Below, in pieces: positions 48,262-58,472 of a DNA stretch of 64,000 nt (position 1 is the stretch's first letter; each line of letters begins with the position of its first letter). A program made the position numbers and the translations under genes. This DNA is from Pseudomonas mosselii. GTDB lineage: Bacteria; Pseudomonadota; Gammaproteobacteria; Pseudomonadales; Pseudomonadaceae. The notes below the pieces were generated by a model, which searched no databases, was not told where the DNA came from, and saw only the letters and a program-made list of their open reading frames with translations. The DNA lies in assembly GCF_003205295.1 (NCBI RefSeq), contig NZ_QJRP01000003.1, forward strand, positions 124,001 through 188,000, written 5' to 3'.

Positions 48262-49659
48262 ATGAACGAGATCACCACCCCCGAACAACTCGACCTGCAA
48301 ACCGCTGCCCTGAAGGTGCCGCCGCATTCCATCGAGGCCGAACAGGCCGTGCTCGGTGGCCTGATGCTGGACAACAACGCCTGGGAGCGGGTGCTCGACC
48401 AAGTTTCGGACGGCGATTTCTACCGGCATGACCATCGCCTGATCTTCCGTGCCATCCACAAGCTGGTGGATGCGAACCAGCCGTTCGATGTGGTGACCCT
48501 GCACGAGCAGTTGGACAAGGAAGGCGTGTCCACCCAGGTGGGCGGCCTGGCCTACCTTGCCGAGCTGGCCAAGAACACCCCGTCGGTGGCCAACATCAAG
48601 GCCTACGCCGCGATCATTCGCGAGCGGGCCACGCTGCGCCAGCTGATCAGCATCAGCACCGACATCGCCGACAACGCCTTCAATCCCCAGGGGCGCAACG
48701 CCGAGGAGATCCTCGACGACGCCGAACGGCAGATCTTCCAGATCGCCGAGGCGCGGCCGAAGACCGGCGGCCCGGTGGGGGTCAATGAGCTGTTGACCAT
48801 GGCCATCGACCGTATCGACACGCTGTTCAACTCCGACAGCGATATCACCGGCGTGTCCACCGGTTACACCGACCTGGACGAGAAAACCAGCGGCCTGCAG
48901 GCGGCCGACCTGATCATCGTCGCCGGCCGTCCATCGATGGGCAAGACCACCTTCGCCATGAACCTGGTGGAAAACGCCGTGTTGCGCAGCGAGAAGGTGG
49001 TGCTGGTGTTCTCTCTCGAGATGCCCGGTGAGTCGCTGATCATGCGTATGCTTTCGTCCCTGGGCCGTATCGACCAGACCAAGGTGCGTTCCGGACAGCT
49101 GGACGACGATGACTGGCCGCGCCTCACATCGGCGGTCAACCTGCTCAATGACCGCAAACTGTTCATCGACGATACCGCCGGCATCAGCCCGTCGGAGATG
49201 CGCGCACGGACCCGCCGTCTGGCGCGTGAGCATGGCGAGATCGGCATGATCATGGTCGACTACCTGCAGTTGATGCAGATTCCGGGTTCGGCCGGTGACA
49301 ACCGGACCAACGAGATTTCCGAGATCTCCCGCTCGCTCAAGGCGCTGGCCAAGGAATTCAACTGCCCGGTGATCGCCCTGTCGCAGCTCAACCGCTCCCT
49401 GGAGCAGCGCCCCAACAAGCGGCCGGTCAACTCCGACCTTCGTGAATCGGGTGCGATCGAGCAGGACGCCGACGTGATCATGTTCGTCTACCGCGACGAG
49501 GTGTATCACCCCGAGACCGAGCACAAGGGCGTGGCCGAGATCATCATCGGCAAGCAGCGTAACGGCCCCATCGGCTTTGTGCGCCTGGCGTTCATCGGCA
49601 AGTACACCCGCTTCGAGAACCTCGCGCCGGGCATGTACAACTTCGACGACGACGAGTAA
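48262..49659 (+). CDS. dnaB: Replicative DNA helicase DnaB
   Basis: Hexameric 5'-3' helicase of the replication fork. 465 residues from the ATG at 48262 (a GTG two codons earlier is possible). The N-terminal domain ([19 protein letters not shown]...) and linker helix precede a RecA-type ATPase. Its Walker A is [14 protein letters not shown] near residue 222, and Walker B ends in IMVDYLQLM. DnaB-type motifs H3/H4 ([33 protein letters not shown]-like) and the arginine finger region follow. There is no intein. The start lies just behind the rplI terminator, so its promoter is either inside the hairpin region or upstream with read-through. Confidence 0.96.
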   Translation: [465 protein letters not shown]

Positions 49660-49690
49660 AGCCATCAGGCTGGCTCTGTGGGGGCAGGTC

Positions 49691-49762
49691 GTGGGAGCGG
49701 GCTTGCCCCGCGATTGCTTTGTTGAAGCATCCATCGCCATCGCGGGGCAAGCCCGCTCCCAC
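49691..49762. repeat. Inverted REP pair (gcggggcaagcccgctccc family)
   Basis: Perfect 24-bp arms at 49691-49714 and 49739-49762 between dnaB and the YgiQ gene. Same family as 45821, 55862 and 61374. Confidence 0.92.
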
Positions 49763-49872
49763 GGTGTTATTCGTTCGCACCCATGAATCCGACCATCACC
49801 GTCGGATTTGGTCAAAATTTGTGCTATATTCCGCGCCCGCGATTTTCCTGCACATTAGAACCGGTCACTGAC

Positions 49873-52170
<2,298 letters not shown>

Positions 52171-52193
52171 TCCTGATGACTTGGTAGAGTCCT

Positions 52194-52267
52194 CTGTGGG
52201 AGCGGGTTTACCCGCGAATGCAATGGTGAAGCCCCCGCCGCATTCGCGGGTAAACCCGCTCCCACAG
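52194..52267. repeat. Inverted REP pair (attcgcgggtaaacccgctccc family)
   Basis: Perfect 28-bp arms, 52194-52221 and 52240-52267, with an 18-bp spacer. Almost identical to the pair at 53693-53768, including the spacer. Confidence 0.92.
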
Positions 52268-52290
52268 GCAAGGTGTATATCTGCCAGCAA

Positions 52291-52878
52291 TCAATCTGGT
52301 TTGCGATCGACCCACTTCGGCAACACCGGCGATTCGAACCGCTCCATCCCCTCCAGCAGCTCATCCGGCTGCTGCCCCAGCAGCAGCATCGCCCGGTGCT
52401 GCGGCCGCACGAAGCCCTCTTCGACGATATGGTCGAGGAACCCGCCCAGCTTTTCATAGAAGCCATTCACATCCAGCAGCCCCAGCGGCTTGGCGTGATA
52501 ACCCAGCTGCCCCCAGGTCCACACCTCGAACAGCTCCTCCAGCGTGCCCAGGCCTCCCGGCAGGGCGATGAAGGCATCGCTGAGCTCGGCCATGCGCGCC
52601 TTGCGCGCATGCATGCCGTCCACCACCTCCAGGCGGGTCAGGCCTTTGTGGCCGATCTCGGCGTTCATCAGGCTCTGGGGAATGATGCCGATGACCTCGC
52701 CACCGGCGGCCAGCGCGGCATCGGCGACGGTGCCCATCAGGCCGACCGCGCCACCGCCGTAGACCAGCGTCAGGCCACGACGGGCGATGGCCTGGCCCAG
52801 GGCCACGGCGGCTTCACGATAGGCGGGGTTGGCACCGATGCTGGCGCCACAGAAGACACAAACGGAACGTACAGGCAT
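52291..52878 (-). CDS. LOG-family protein (cytokinin riboside 5'-monophosphate phosphoribohydrolase type)
   Basis: 195 residues. The Rossmann-like fold begins with [22 protein letters not shown] and carries the family motif [20 protein letters not shown] near residue 107, containing PGGxGTxxE. These enzymes split nucleoside 5'-monophosphates such as cytokinin ribotides or AMP into base and ribose 5-phosphate. The bacterial role is often unclear. It lies downstream of the 29-codon ORF on the same strand and converges with the YgiQ gene. Confidence 0.9.
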   Translation of the reverse strand: MPVRSVCVFCGASIGANPAYREAAVALGQAIARRGLTLVYGGGAVGLMGTVADAALAAGGEVIGIIPQSLMNAEIGHKGLTRLEVVDGMHARKARMAELSDAFIALPGGLGTLEELFEVWTWGQLGYHAKPLGLLDVNGFYEKLGGFLDHIVEEGFVRPQHRAMLLLGQQPDELLEGMERFESPVLPKWVDRKPD

Positions 52879-52941
52879 TGCTTATCTCCCTTTACATGCG
52901 CGCACAGGGTAAGGCGCATGCCTGTCGCTTCCAAGGGGAGA

Positions 52942-53031
52942 TCACTCGGGGCGGGCGAACTCGCAGATGGCGCCACTGGCACCGTGGGCGTAGGCGGCGA
53001 GCAGGCTGTTCATGAAGCTGGAAAGGGACAT
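52942..53031 (-). CDS. Possible 29-residue small protein or leader peptide
   Basis: ATG at 53031, stop TGA at 52944-52942, preceded by a perfect AGGAG (53045-53041) nine bases upstream. The peptide starts MSLSSFMNSLLAAYAHG and ends CEFARPE. It has one Cys and a short hydrophobic stretch but no signal-peptide cleavage pattern. It is 63 bp ahead of the LOG gene on the same strand. Reasons to take it seriously are the ideal SD spacing and high-G+C third positions. It could be a real small protein, a leader peptide or chance. It is too short for a confident call. Confidence 0.45.
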   Translation of the reverse strand: MSLSSFMNSLLAAYAHGASGAICEFARPE

Positions 53032-53100
53032 TTCATTCAACTCCTAAATGAGAGGTTGTCCCATCGTCTATCAAGAGGGCATGATGTGCACTTTGATTGG

Positions 53101-53110
53101 TTGTATACAA
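53101..53110. promoter_or_regulatory. Perfect palindrome TTGTATACAA between the small ORF and azu
   Basis: A ten-base perfect dyad 70 bp upstream of the 29-codon ORF and 40 bp upstream of the azurin ANR-type box. The form is like operators of GntR/FadR-type repressors. It also contains TATACA on both strands, so it may be part of a promoter. Confidence 0.4.
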
Positions 53111-53149
53111 TCCATTGAACAAATCTACTGGCTGGCCACTTGACACCCC

Positions 53150-53163
53150 TTGACCCACATCAG
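53150..53163 (+). promoter_or_regulatory. ANR/FNR-type box upstream of azurin
   Basis: TTGAC-CCAC-ATCAG matches the ANR consensus TTGAT-N4-ATCAA at eight of ten positions. As I recall, a near-identical box drives P. aeruginosa azu under low oxygen. No clear -10 is visible at the ideal distance. Confidence 0.65.
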
Positions 53164-53222
53164 GTACGGGCGTCCTGTTTTCAGGCAGTCTCGCAATTGA
53201 TAAAACCCTGCCAAGGAGATTC

Positions 53223-53672
53223 ATGATGTTTGCGAAAGCTGTAGCGGTATCCCTGCTGACCCTCGCCAGCGCCTCTGTCTTTGCCGCCGACTGCAAGGTG
53301 ACTGTCGACTCGACCGACCAGATGTCGTTCAACACCAAGGAATTCACCATCGACAAGAGCTGCAAGACCGTCGAGATCGAACTGACCCACGGTGGCAGCC
53401 TGCCGAAGAACGTGATGGGCCATAACCTGGTCATCAGCAAGACCGCCGACATGCAGGCCATCGCCACCGAAGGTATGTCCCAAGGCCTGGACAAGGACTA
53501 CATCAAGGCCGACAACGCCGCGATCATCGGCCACACCAAGATGATCGGTGCCGGCGAGAAGGACACCATCAAGCTCGACACCTCGAAGCTGGAAGCCGGT
53601 GGTGACTACAGCTTCTTCTGCACCTTCCCGGGCCACATCTCGATGATGAAGGGCAAGGTTGTCGTCAAGTAA
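53223..53672 (+). CDS. azu: Azurin
   Basis: Periplasmic blue copper protein that carries electrons, for example to cytochrome cd1 or cytochrome c peroxidase. 149 residues. The signal peptide ends in SVFA, leaving a mature protein of 128 residues starting [10 protein letters not shown]. All copper ligands are present in mature numbering: His46 (VMGHNLV), Cys112 and His117 (FFCTFPGH) and Met121 (HISMMKG). The Cys3-Cys26 disulfide is also there. The start may be the first or second Met. It is a single-gene unit with an ANR-type box and followed by a REP pair. Confidence 0.97.
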   Translation: MMFAKAVAVSLLTLASASVFAADCKVTVDSTDQMSFNTKEFTIDKSCKTVEIELTHGGSLPKNVMGHNLVISKTADMQAIATEGMSQGLDKDYIKADNAAIIGHTKMIGAGEKDTIKLDTSKLEAGGDYSFFCTFPGHISMMKGKVVVK

Positions 53673-53692
53673 TTAAAGCCTGACGCCGTACC

Positions 53693-53768
53693 CTGTGGGA
53701 GCGGGTTTACCCGCGAATGCAATGGTGAAGCTACCGCCGCATTCGCGGGTGAACCCGCTCCCACAGGT
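53693..53768. repeat. Inverted REP pair (attcgcgggtaaacccgctccc family)
   Basis: 29-bp arms with one wobble position, 53693-53721 and 53740-53768. A near-duplicate of 52194-52267, 1.5 kb away on the other side of LOG-azu. Confidence 0.92.
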
Positions 53769-53783
53769 CCTTTTAGCGTCTGA

Positions 53784-54611
53784 TCAAGGCGCAAACGGCA
53801 GCTCGCGCTTGTGCTGGGTCTTGCGGTAGGTGGCGACGATGATGTCGAACGCCTCCTGGTCGACCGGCTGCCCATGCAGGAACGCATCGATCTGCTGGTA
53901 GGTCACGCCGTGTGACGCCTCGTCCGGCTTGCCCGGCTCGAGGTCTTCCAGGTCCGCGGTCGGCACCTTCTCCACCAGCGCCTGCGGCGCGCCGAAGCTG
54001 CGCGCAATGGCCCGCACCTGGTTCTTCACCAGCCCGCTCAGCGGCGCCAGGTCGCACGCCCCGTCACCGAATTTGGTAAAGAACCCCATCACCGCCTCGG
54101 CGGCGTGGTCGGTGCCGATCACCAAACCCGCGCGGGCGCCGGCGACGGTGTACTGGGCGACCATGCGGGTACGCGCCTTGACGTTGCCGACGACGAAGTC
54201 CACCAGCGTCGGCGAGCCGTTCTTAAGCTCCTCGACTTCGGCCGACAGGGCCTTCACCGCCGGGGCGATGTCGATGGTGTGCACTTCGTCGGCCTTGATC
54301 ACCTCCAGGCAAGCCTGGGCATCGTGCTCGTCGTGCTGCACCTGGTACGGCAGGCGCACGGCGATGAAGGTGTAGGCCTGGTCGCCGGTCTCGCTGCGCA
54401 GTTCATTGATGGCGCGCTGGGCGAGCAGGGCGGCGGTCAGCGAGTCGACGCCGCCGCTGATGCCCAGTACCAGGGTCTTGAGCCGGGCATTGGCCAGGCA
54501 GTCCTTGATGAAGGCCACGCGCCGGGCGACTTCCCGCTCTAGCGCGGCGGCGTCTGCGAACGGCGGCTGCACCTTGAGCGCCCGGGCAATCTCTTGCTGA
54601 ACGGCTTGCAT
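53784..54611 (-). CDS. nadE: Ammonia-dependent NAD(+) synthetase
   Basis: Makes NAD from deamido-NAD, ATP and ammonia. 275 residues, the ammonia-only form with no glutaminase domain. The PP-loop motif is [14 protein letters not shown] near residue 48. Other conserved stretches are [43 protein letters not shown] and [19 protein letters not shown]. It lies three bases after pncB on the same strand, so the two act together in NAD salvage. Confidence 0.96.
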   Translation of the reverse strand: MQAVQQEIARALKVQPPFADAAALEREVARRVAFIKDCLANARLKTLVLGISGGVDSLTAALLAQRAINELRSETGDQAYTFIAVRLPYQVQHDEHDAQACLEVIKADEVHTIDIAPAVKALSAEVEELKNGSPTLVDFVVGNVKARTRMVAQYTVAGARAGLVIGTDHAAEAVMGFFTKFGDGACDLAPLSGLVKNQVRAIARSFGAPQALVEKVPTADLEDLEPGKPDEASHGVTYQQIDAFLHGQPVDQEAFDIIVATYRKTQHKRELPFAP

Positions 54612-54614
54612 GGG

Positions 54615-55820
54615 TTACTCCTTGCTGGGGACTTTGAATACGTGACGCAGGTAAGTGACGAAGTTCTCGTCGCGGCACTGGGTCTTGGCGGCTTCGTCGG
54701 AGATCTTCGCCACTGGCGAGCCGTTGCAGTCGGTCATTTTAAGCACGATGTTCATCGGCGCCACACCGGGGATGTCGCAGGTCAGGTTGGTGCCGATACC
54801 GAAGCTGACGTTGATGCGCCCGCGCAGGGCACGGAAGATCTCCAGCGAGCGGGTCAGGTTCAGGCCGTCGGAGAACACCAGGGTCTTGGTCATCGGATCG
54901 ATCCCCAGTTGCTGGTAGTGGGCGATGGCCTTCTCGGCCCAGGCCACCGGCTCGCCGGAGTCGTGGCGCAGGCCGTCGAACAGCTTGGCGAAATACAGAT
55001 CGAAGTCCTTGAGGAAGGCATCCATGGTGATGCAGTCGGTAAGGGCGATGCCGAGCAGGCCGCGGTACTCACGGACCCAGCAGTCCAGCGCGGCGATCTG
55101 GCTGTCGATCAGCCGCGGGCCGAGCTGCTGGTGGGCCATGATCCACTCGTGGGCCATGGTGCCCAGGGGCTTGATATCCAGTTTCCATGCCAGGTCGACG
55201 TTGCTGGTGCCGACGAAGCGGCCCGGGAACTCATCGCGCAACACACGCACCACTTCCTCCTGCACACGGCTGGAGAAGCGCCGCCGGGTGCCGAAGTCGG
55301 CTACCTGCAGTTCGGCCAGTTCGTCGTCGCTGGCGTGGGCGCGCAACCAGTCGAACTTGCGGTGCAGTTGGTCGCGGGCTTCGGCCAGGCGCATGCGCGG
55401 GTGCAGGTGGCGGTTGCGCACCTCGCTGATGATCGCCAACAGCGGCACCTCGAACAGGATCACATGAAGCCAGGGGCCGCGCAGGCGCAGGAACAGCTGA
55501 TCGTTTTCGATACCGATGCGCACATAGCGCAGGTTGAAGCGGAACAGCCGCAGGAAGCGCAGGAAGTCCGGCTTGAGGAAGCTGATGCGCTCGAGGAAGG
55601 CCAGCTGGCCATCATCCAGGGTCAGCTCGCTGAGCAGTTCGAGCTGGTTGCGGATCTCTCCCAGGTAGGGCCGCAGGTCTTCGCCATTGCGGCAGCGGAA
55701 CTCCCATTCGACGTCGGCGTCCGGGTAGTTGTGCAGGACGCCCTGCATCATCGTCAGTTTGTAGAAGTCGGTGTCGAGCAGGTTGTGCACGATGCGCTCG
55801 GCGAATGCGCTCTCGCTCAT
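54615..55820 (-). CDS. pncB: Nicotinate phosphoribosyltransferase
   Basis: Preiss-Handler salvage enzyme that forms nicotinate mononucleotide. 401 residues. Starts with [31 protein letters not shown], the substrate-binding N-terminus. Other motifs are [34 protein letters not shown] (with the His that can be phosphorylated) and [17 protein letters not shown]. It is directly upstream of nadE in one operon, consistent with nicotinate to NAD in two more steps. Confidence 0.96.
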   Translation of the reverse strand: MSESAFAERIVHNLLDTDFYKLTMMQGVLHNYPDADVEWEFRCRNGEDLRPYLGEIRNQLELLSELTLDDGQLAFLERISFLKPDFLRFLRLFRFNLRYVRIGIENDQLFLRLRGPWLHVILFEVPLLAIISEVRNRHLHPRMRLAEARDQLHRKFDWLRAHASDDELAELQVADFGTRRRFSSRVQEEVVRVLRDEFPGRFVGTSNVDLAWKLDIKPLGTMAHEWIMAHQQLGPRLIDSQIAALDCWVREYRGLLGIALTDCITMDAFLKDFDLYFAKLFDGLRHDSGEPVAWAEKAIAHYQQLGIDPMTKTLVFSDGLNLTRSLEIFRALRGRINVSFGIGTNLTCDIPGVAPMNIVLKMTDCNGSPVAKISDEAAKTQCRDENFVTYLRHVFKVPSKE

Positions 55821-56183
55821 CAGGGGGAAGCTCCAAGGCGGGCAATGGCGACCATTGTGCCAGATCGCGGGGCAAGCCCGCTCCCACGCCGCCCGCGATC
55901 TTGGCCGCTACAGGTAATTTTCCGTGCACCGACTAGCCTTCTAACGGTGCCGCCTGTAGCAGTCACGCACCAGCGGTGTGCAGTTCGGTGACGTCCGCTG
56001 TTACAGGTTGGTTGCACGTTAACACTCGCAAGGGTTGCAATGATGGCGCTCGAAGGTTGCTCCTTGTCTAGGCGTGTCGGTAGCGCTTGCTCCGCAGTAG
56101 ACGGTTGCACGCTCAATAAAGAAAAGGCCGCCGGTCGCCACTGTTCACCCCCTGTCGTGTGTTTTCCCGGAAGACAAAACCAC
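55821..56183. other. Upstream region of braC: REP half and four GGTTGC direct repeats
   Basis: The 441-bp gap before braC has no gene. It contains a single REP half at 55862-55887 (gcggggcaagcccgctccc family). Four GGTTGC hexamers lie at 56010, 56033, 56055 and 56103 on the plus strand. The first and last extend to GGTTGCACG, and the first three are spaced 23 and 22 bp, about two helical turns. An imperfect GCACC-AGC-GGTG dyad is at 55967-55977. These sit at the distance expected for activators of the sigma-54 promoter. Confidence 0.5.
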
Positions 56184-56199
56184 TGGCACGGCCCTTGCT
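56184..56199 (+). promoter_or_regulatory. Sigma-54 (RpoN) promoter of braC
   Basis: TGGCACG-N4-TTGCT, a full match to the -24/-12 consensus, with GG and GC twelve bases apart. The expected start of transcription is near 56210, about 50 bases before braC. Confidence 0.8.
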
Positions 56200-56261
56200 C
56201 GGAGCACAGGGCTGAGAAGTTGTAGTGCCAACCAAAAAAAATATTCTAGGAGCACCACCTC

Positions 56262-57398
56262 ATGTCGCAGACGTTTTACAAGAAAGGTTTCCTGGCACTG
56301 GCCGTAGCCACGGCACTGGGTGTTTCTTCGTATGTTCAGGCCGACATCAAGATCGGCGTCGCGGGGCCCATGACCGGGGCCAACGCAGCGTTTGGCGAGC
56401 AGTACATGAAAGGTGCGCAGGCAGCGGCCGATGTGATCAACAAGGCCGGTGGCGTGAACGGCGAGAAGATCGTCCTGGTCAAGGGCGACGACGCCTGCGA
56501 GCCGAAGCAGGCCGTGGCCGTGGCCAACCGCCTGGTCGACCAGGACAAGGTGGCGGGTGTGGTCGGTCACTTCTGCTCCTCCAATACCATTCCCGCTTCC
56601 GAGGTCTATGACGAGGCCGGCGTGATCGCCATCACCCCCGGCTCCACCAACCCGCAGGTCACCGAGCGCGGCCTGTCCGCGATGTTCCGCATGTGCGGCC
56701 GTGACGACCAGCAGGGCATTGTCGCCGGCAACTACATCGTCGATGTGCTCAAGGGCAAGAAGGTCGTGGTGCTGCACGACAAGGACACCTATGGCCAAGG
56801 CTTGGCCGATGCCACCAAGGCACAGTTGATCAAGCGTGGTGTCACGCCGGTGCTGTACGAAGGCCTGACCCGCGGCGAGAAGGACTTCAGCGCCGTGGTC
56901 ACCAAGATCCGCGCAGCCGGTGCCGATGTCGTCTACTTCGGCGGCCTGCACCCGGAGGCTGGCCCGCTGGTACGCCAACTGCGTGAGCAGGGCCTGAAGG
57001 ATGTGGCGTTCATGTCCGACGACGGCATCGTCACCGACGAACTGGTGGCCACCGCCGGTGGCGCCCAGTATACCAACGGCGTGTACATGACCTTCGGCGC
57101 CGACCCGCGCCTGCTGCCCGACAGCAAGACCGTGGTCGAGGAGTTCCGCAAGAACGGCACCGAGCCTGAAGGCTACACCCTGTACGCCTACGCTTCGGTC
57201 CAGGCACTGGCTGCCGCCTTCAACGGCGCCAAGTCGAACAAGGGCGAGGACGCCGCCAAGTGGCTCAAGGCCAACCCGGTCAAGACCGTCATGGGCGAGA
57301 AGAAGTGGGACAGCAAGGGCGACCTGACCGTCTCCGACTACGTGGTCTACCAGTGGGATGCCAACGGCAAGTACCACCAGCTGGAAAAACAAAAATAA
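56262..57398 (+). CDS. braC: Branched-chain amino acid ABC transporter substrate-binding protein
   Basis: 378 residues. The signal peptide (KGFLALAVATALGVSSYVQA) is followed by the Leu/Ile/Val-binding fold IKIGVAGPMTGANAAFG. The disulfide-linked Cys pair lies in DDACEPKQ and HFCSSNT, and the ligand pocket around GSTNPQVTERG is conserved. It captures Leu, Ile, Val and, in pseudomonads, also Ala and Thr in the periplasm. It is first in the braCDEFG operon. SD AGGAG. A strong hairpin separates it from braD. Confidence 0.94.
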   Translation: MSQTFYKKGFLALAVATALGVSSYVQADIKIGVAGPMTGANAAFGEQYMKGAQAAADVINKAGGVNGEKIVLVKGDDACEPKQAVAVANRLVDQDKVAGVVGHFCSSNTIPASEVYDEAGVIAITPGSTNPQVTERGLSAMFRMCGRDDQQGIVAGNYIVDVLKGKKVVVLHDKDTYGQGLADATKAQLIKRGVTPVLYEGLTRGEKDFSAVVTKIRAAGADVVYFGGLHPEAGPLVRQLREQGLKDVAFMSDDGIVTDELVATAGGAQYTNGVYMTFGADPRLLPDSKTVVEEFRKNGTEPEGYTLYAYASVQALAAAFNGAKSNKGEDAAKWLKANPVKTVMGEKKWDSKGDLTVSDYVVYQWDANGKYHQLEKQK

Positions 57399-57408
57399 CA
57401 ACGGTCAA

Positions 57409-57436
57409 CGGCCCGGGTGCGTTTCGCACCGGGCCG
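57409..57436 (+). terminator. Intercistronic hairpin between braC and braD
   Basis: CGGCCCGGGTGCG / CGCACCGGGCCG, a 12-bp GC stem with a short T-rich loop and no T-run, 11 bases after the braC stop. It probably protects the braC transcript or partly terminates, so that the binding protein is made in excess. The rest of the 156-bp gap holds nothing I recognise. Confidence 0.6.
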
Positions 57437-57554
57437 TAGCCCCGCGGTACCTGTCATTGTCAGTAGATCTGCACAGTTCTGCGCTGCGAGGGCCGTTGCA
57501 TCCGGATCCTGCGTGGTCGGCGCTCGTGCAATCTCAATCAGGTGAGATTGCGTT

Positions 57555-58469
57555 ATGGATGGGATTTTCCTGCAGCAACTGGTCAACGGCCTGACCCTCG
57601 GGTCGGTCTACGGCCTGATCGCCATCGGCTACACAATGGTCTATGGCATCATCGGCATGATCAACTTCGCGCACGGCGAGGTGTACATGATCTCCGCGTA
57701 CCTCGCGGCGATCAGCCTGGCATTGCTGGCCTACTTCGGTATCGAGTCGTTTCCGCTGCTGATGCTGGGCACCCTGTTGTTCACCATCGTCGTCACCGGC
57801 GTCTATGGCTTCACCATCGAACGCATCGCCTACAAACCCCTGCGCAACTCCACCCGCCTGGCACCGCTGATCAGCGCCATCGGCATCTCGCTGATCCTGC
57901 AGAACTATGCGCAGATCAGCCAGGGCGCTCGCCAGCAAGGCGTGCCGACGCTGCTCGAAGGCGCCATGCGCGTCGAGGTTGGCACAGGCTTCGTGCAATT
58001 GACCTACACCAAGATCTTCATCCTGGTGGCCGCCTTCGTCGGCATGGCGCTGCTCACCTATGTCATCAAGTACACCAAGCTCGGGCGCATGTGCCGGGCG
58101 ACGCAGCAGGATCGCAAGATGGCCTCGATCCTGGGCATCAACACCGACCGGGTGATCTCCTACGTGTTCGTCATCGGTGCGGTGATGGCCGCGCTGGCCG
58201 GTGTGCTGATCACCATGAACTACGGCACCTTCGACTTCTACGCCGGCTTCATCATCGGCATCAAGGCGTTCACCGCCGCGGTGCTCGGTGGTATCGGCTC
58301 GTTACCTGGGGCGATGCTCGGCGGCATCATCCTGGGGATCTCCGAGTCGCTGTTCTCCGGCCTGATCAACTCCGACTACAAGGACGTGTTCAGCTTCTCG
58401 CTGCTGGTGATGATCCTCATCTTCCGTCCCCAAGGCCTGCTGGGTCGCCCGCTCGTGGCTAAGGTGTGA
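57555..58469 (+). CDS. braD: Branched-chain amino acid ABC transporter permease LivH/BraD
   Basis: 304 residues, about eight TM helices. Starts with FLQQLVNGLTLGSVYGLIAIGYTMVYGIIGMINFAHGE, the signature of LivH permeases. The coupling loop near the C-terminus is DFYAGFIIGIKAFTAAVLGGIGSLPGAMLGG. It pairs with BraE to form the membrane channel. The gene is three bases from braE. Confidence 0.95.
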   Translation: MDGIFLQQLVNGLTLGSVYGLIAIGYTMVYGIIGMINFAHGEVYMISAYLAAISLALLAYFGIESFPLLMLGTLLFTIVVTGVYGFTIERIAYKPLRNSTRLAPLISAIGISLILQNYAQISQGARQQGVPTLLEGAMRVEVGTGFVQLTYTKIFILVAAFVGMALLTYVIKYTKLGRMCRATQQDRKMASILGINTDRVISYVFVIGAVMAALAGVLITMNYGTFDFYAGFIIGIKAFTAAVLGGIGSLPGAMLGGIILGISESLFSGLINSDYKDVFSFSLLVMILIFRPQGLLGRPLVAKV

Positions 58470-58472
58470 AAC

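Noticed and set aside
52273..53118. 281-codon plus-strand frame across the LOG gene and azu upstream region
   Set aside because: It is the antisense shadow of the LOG gene. The LOG reading frame has clear PGGxGTxxE motifs, the other has none.
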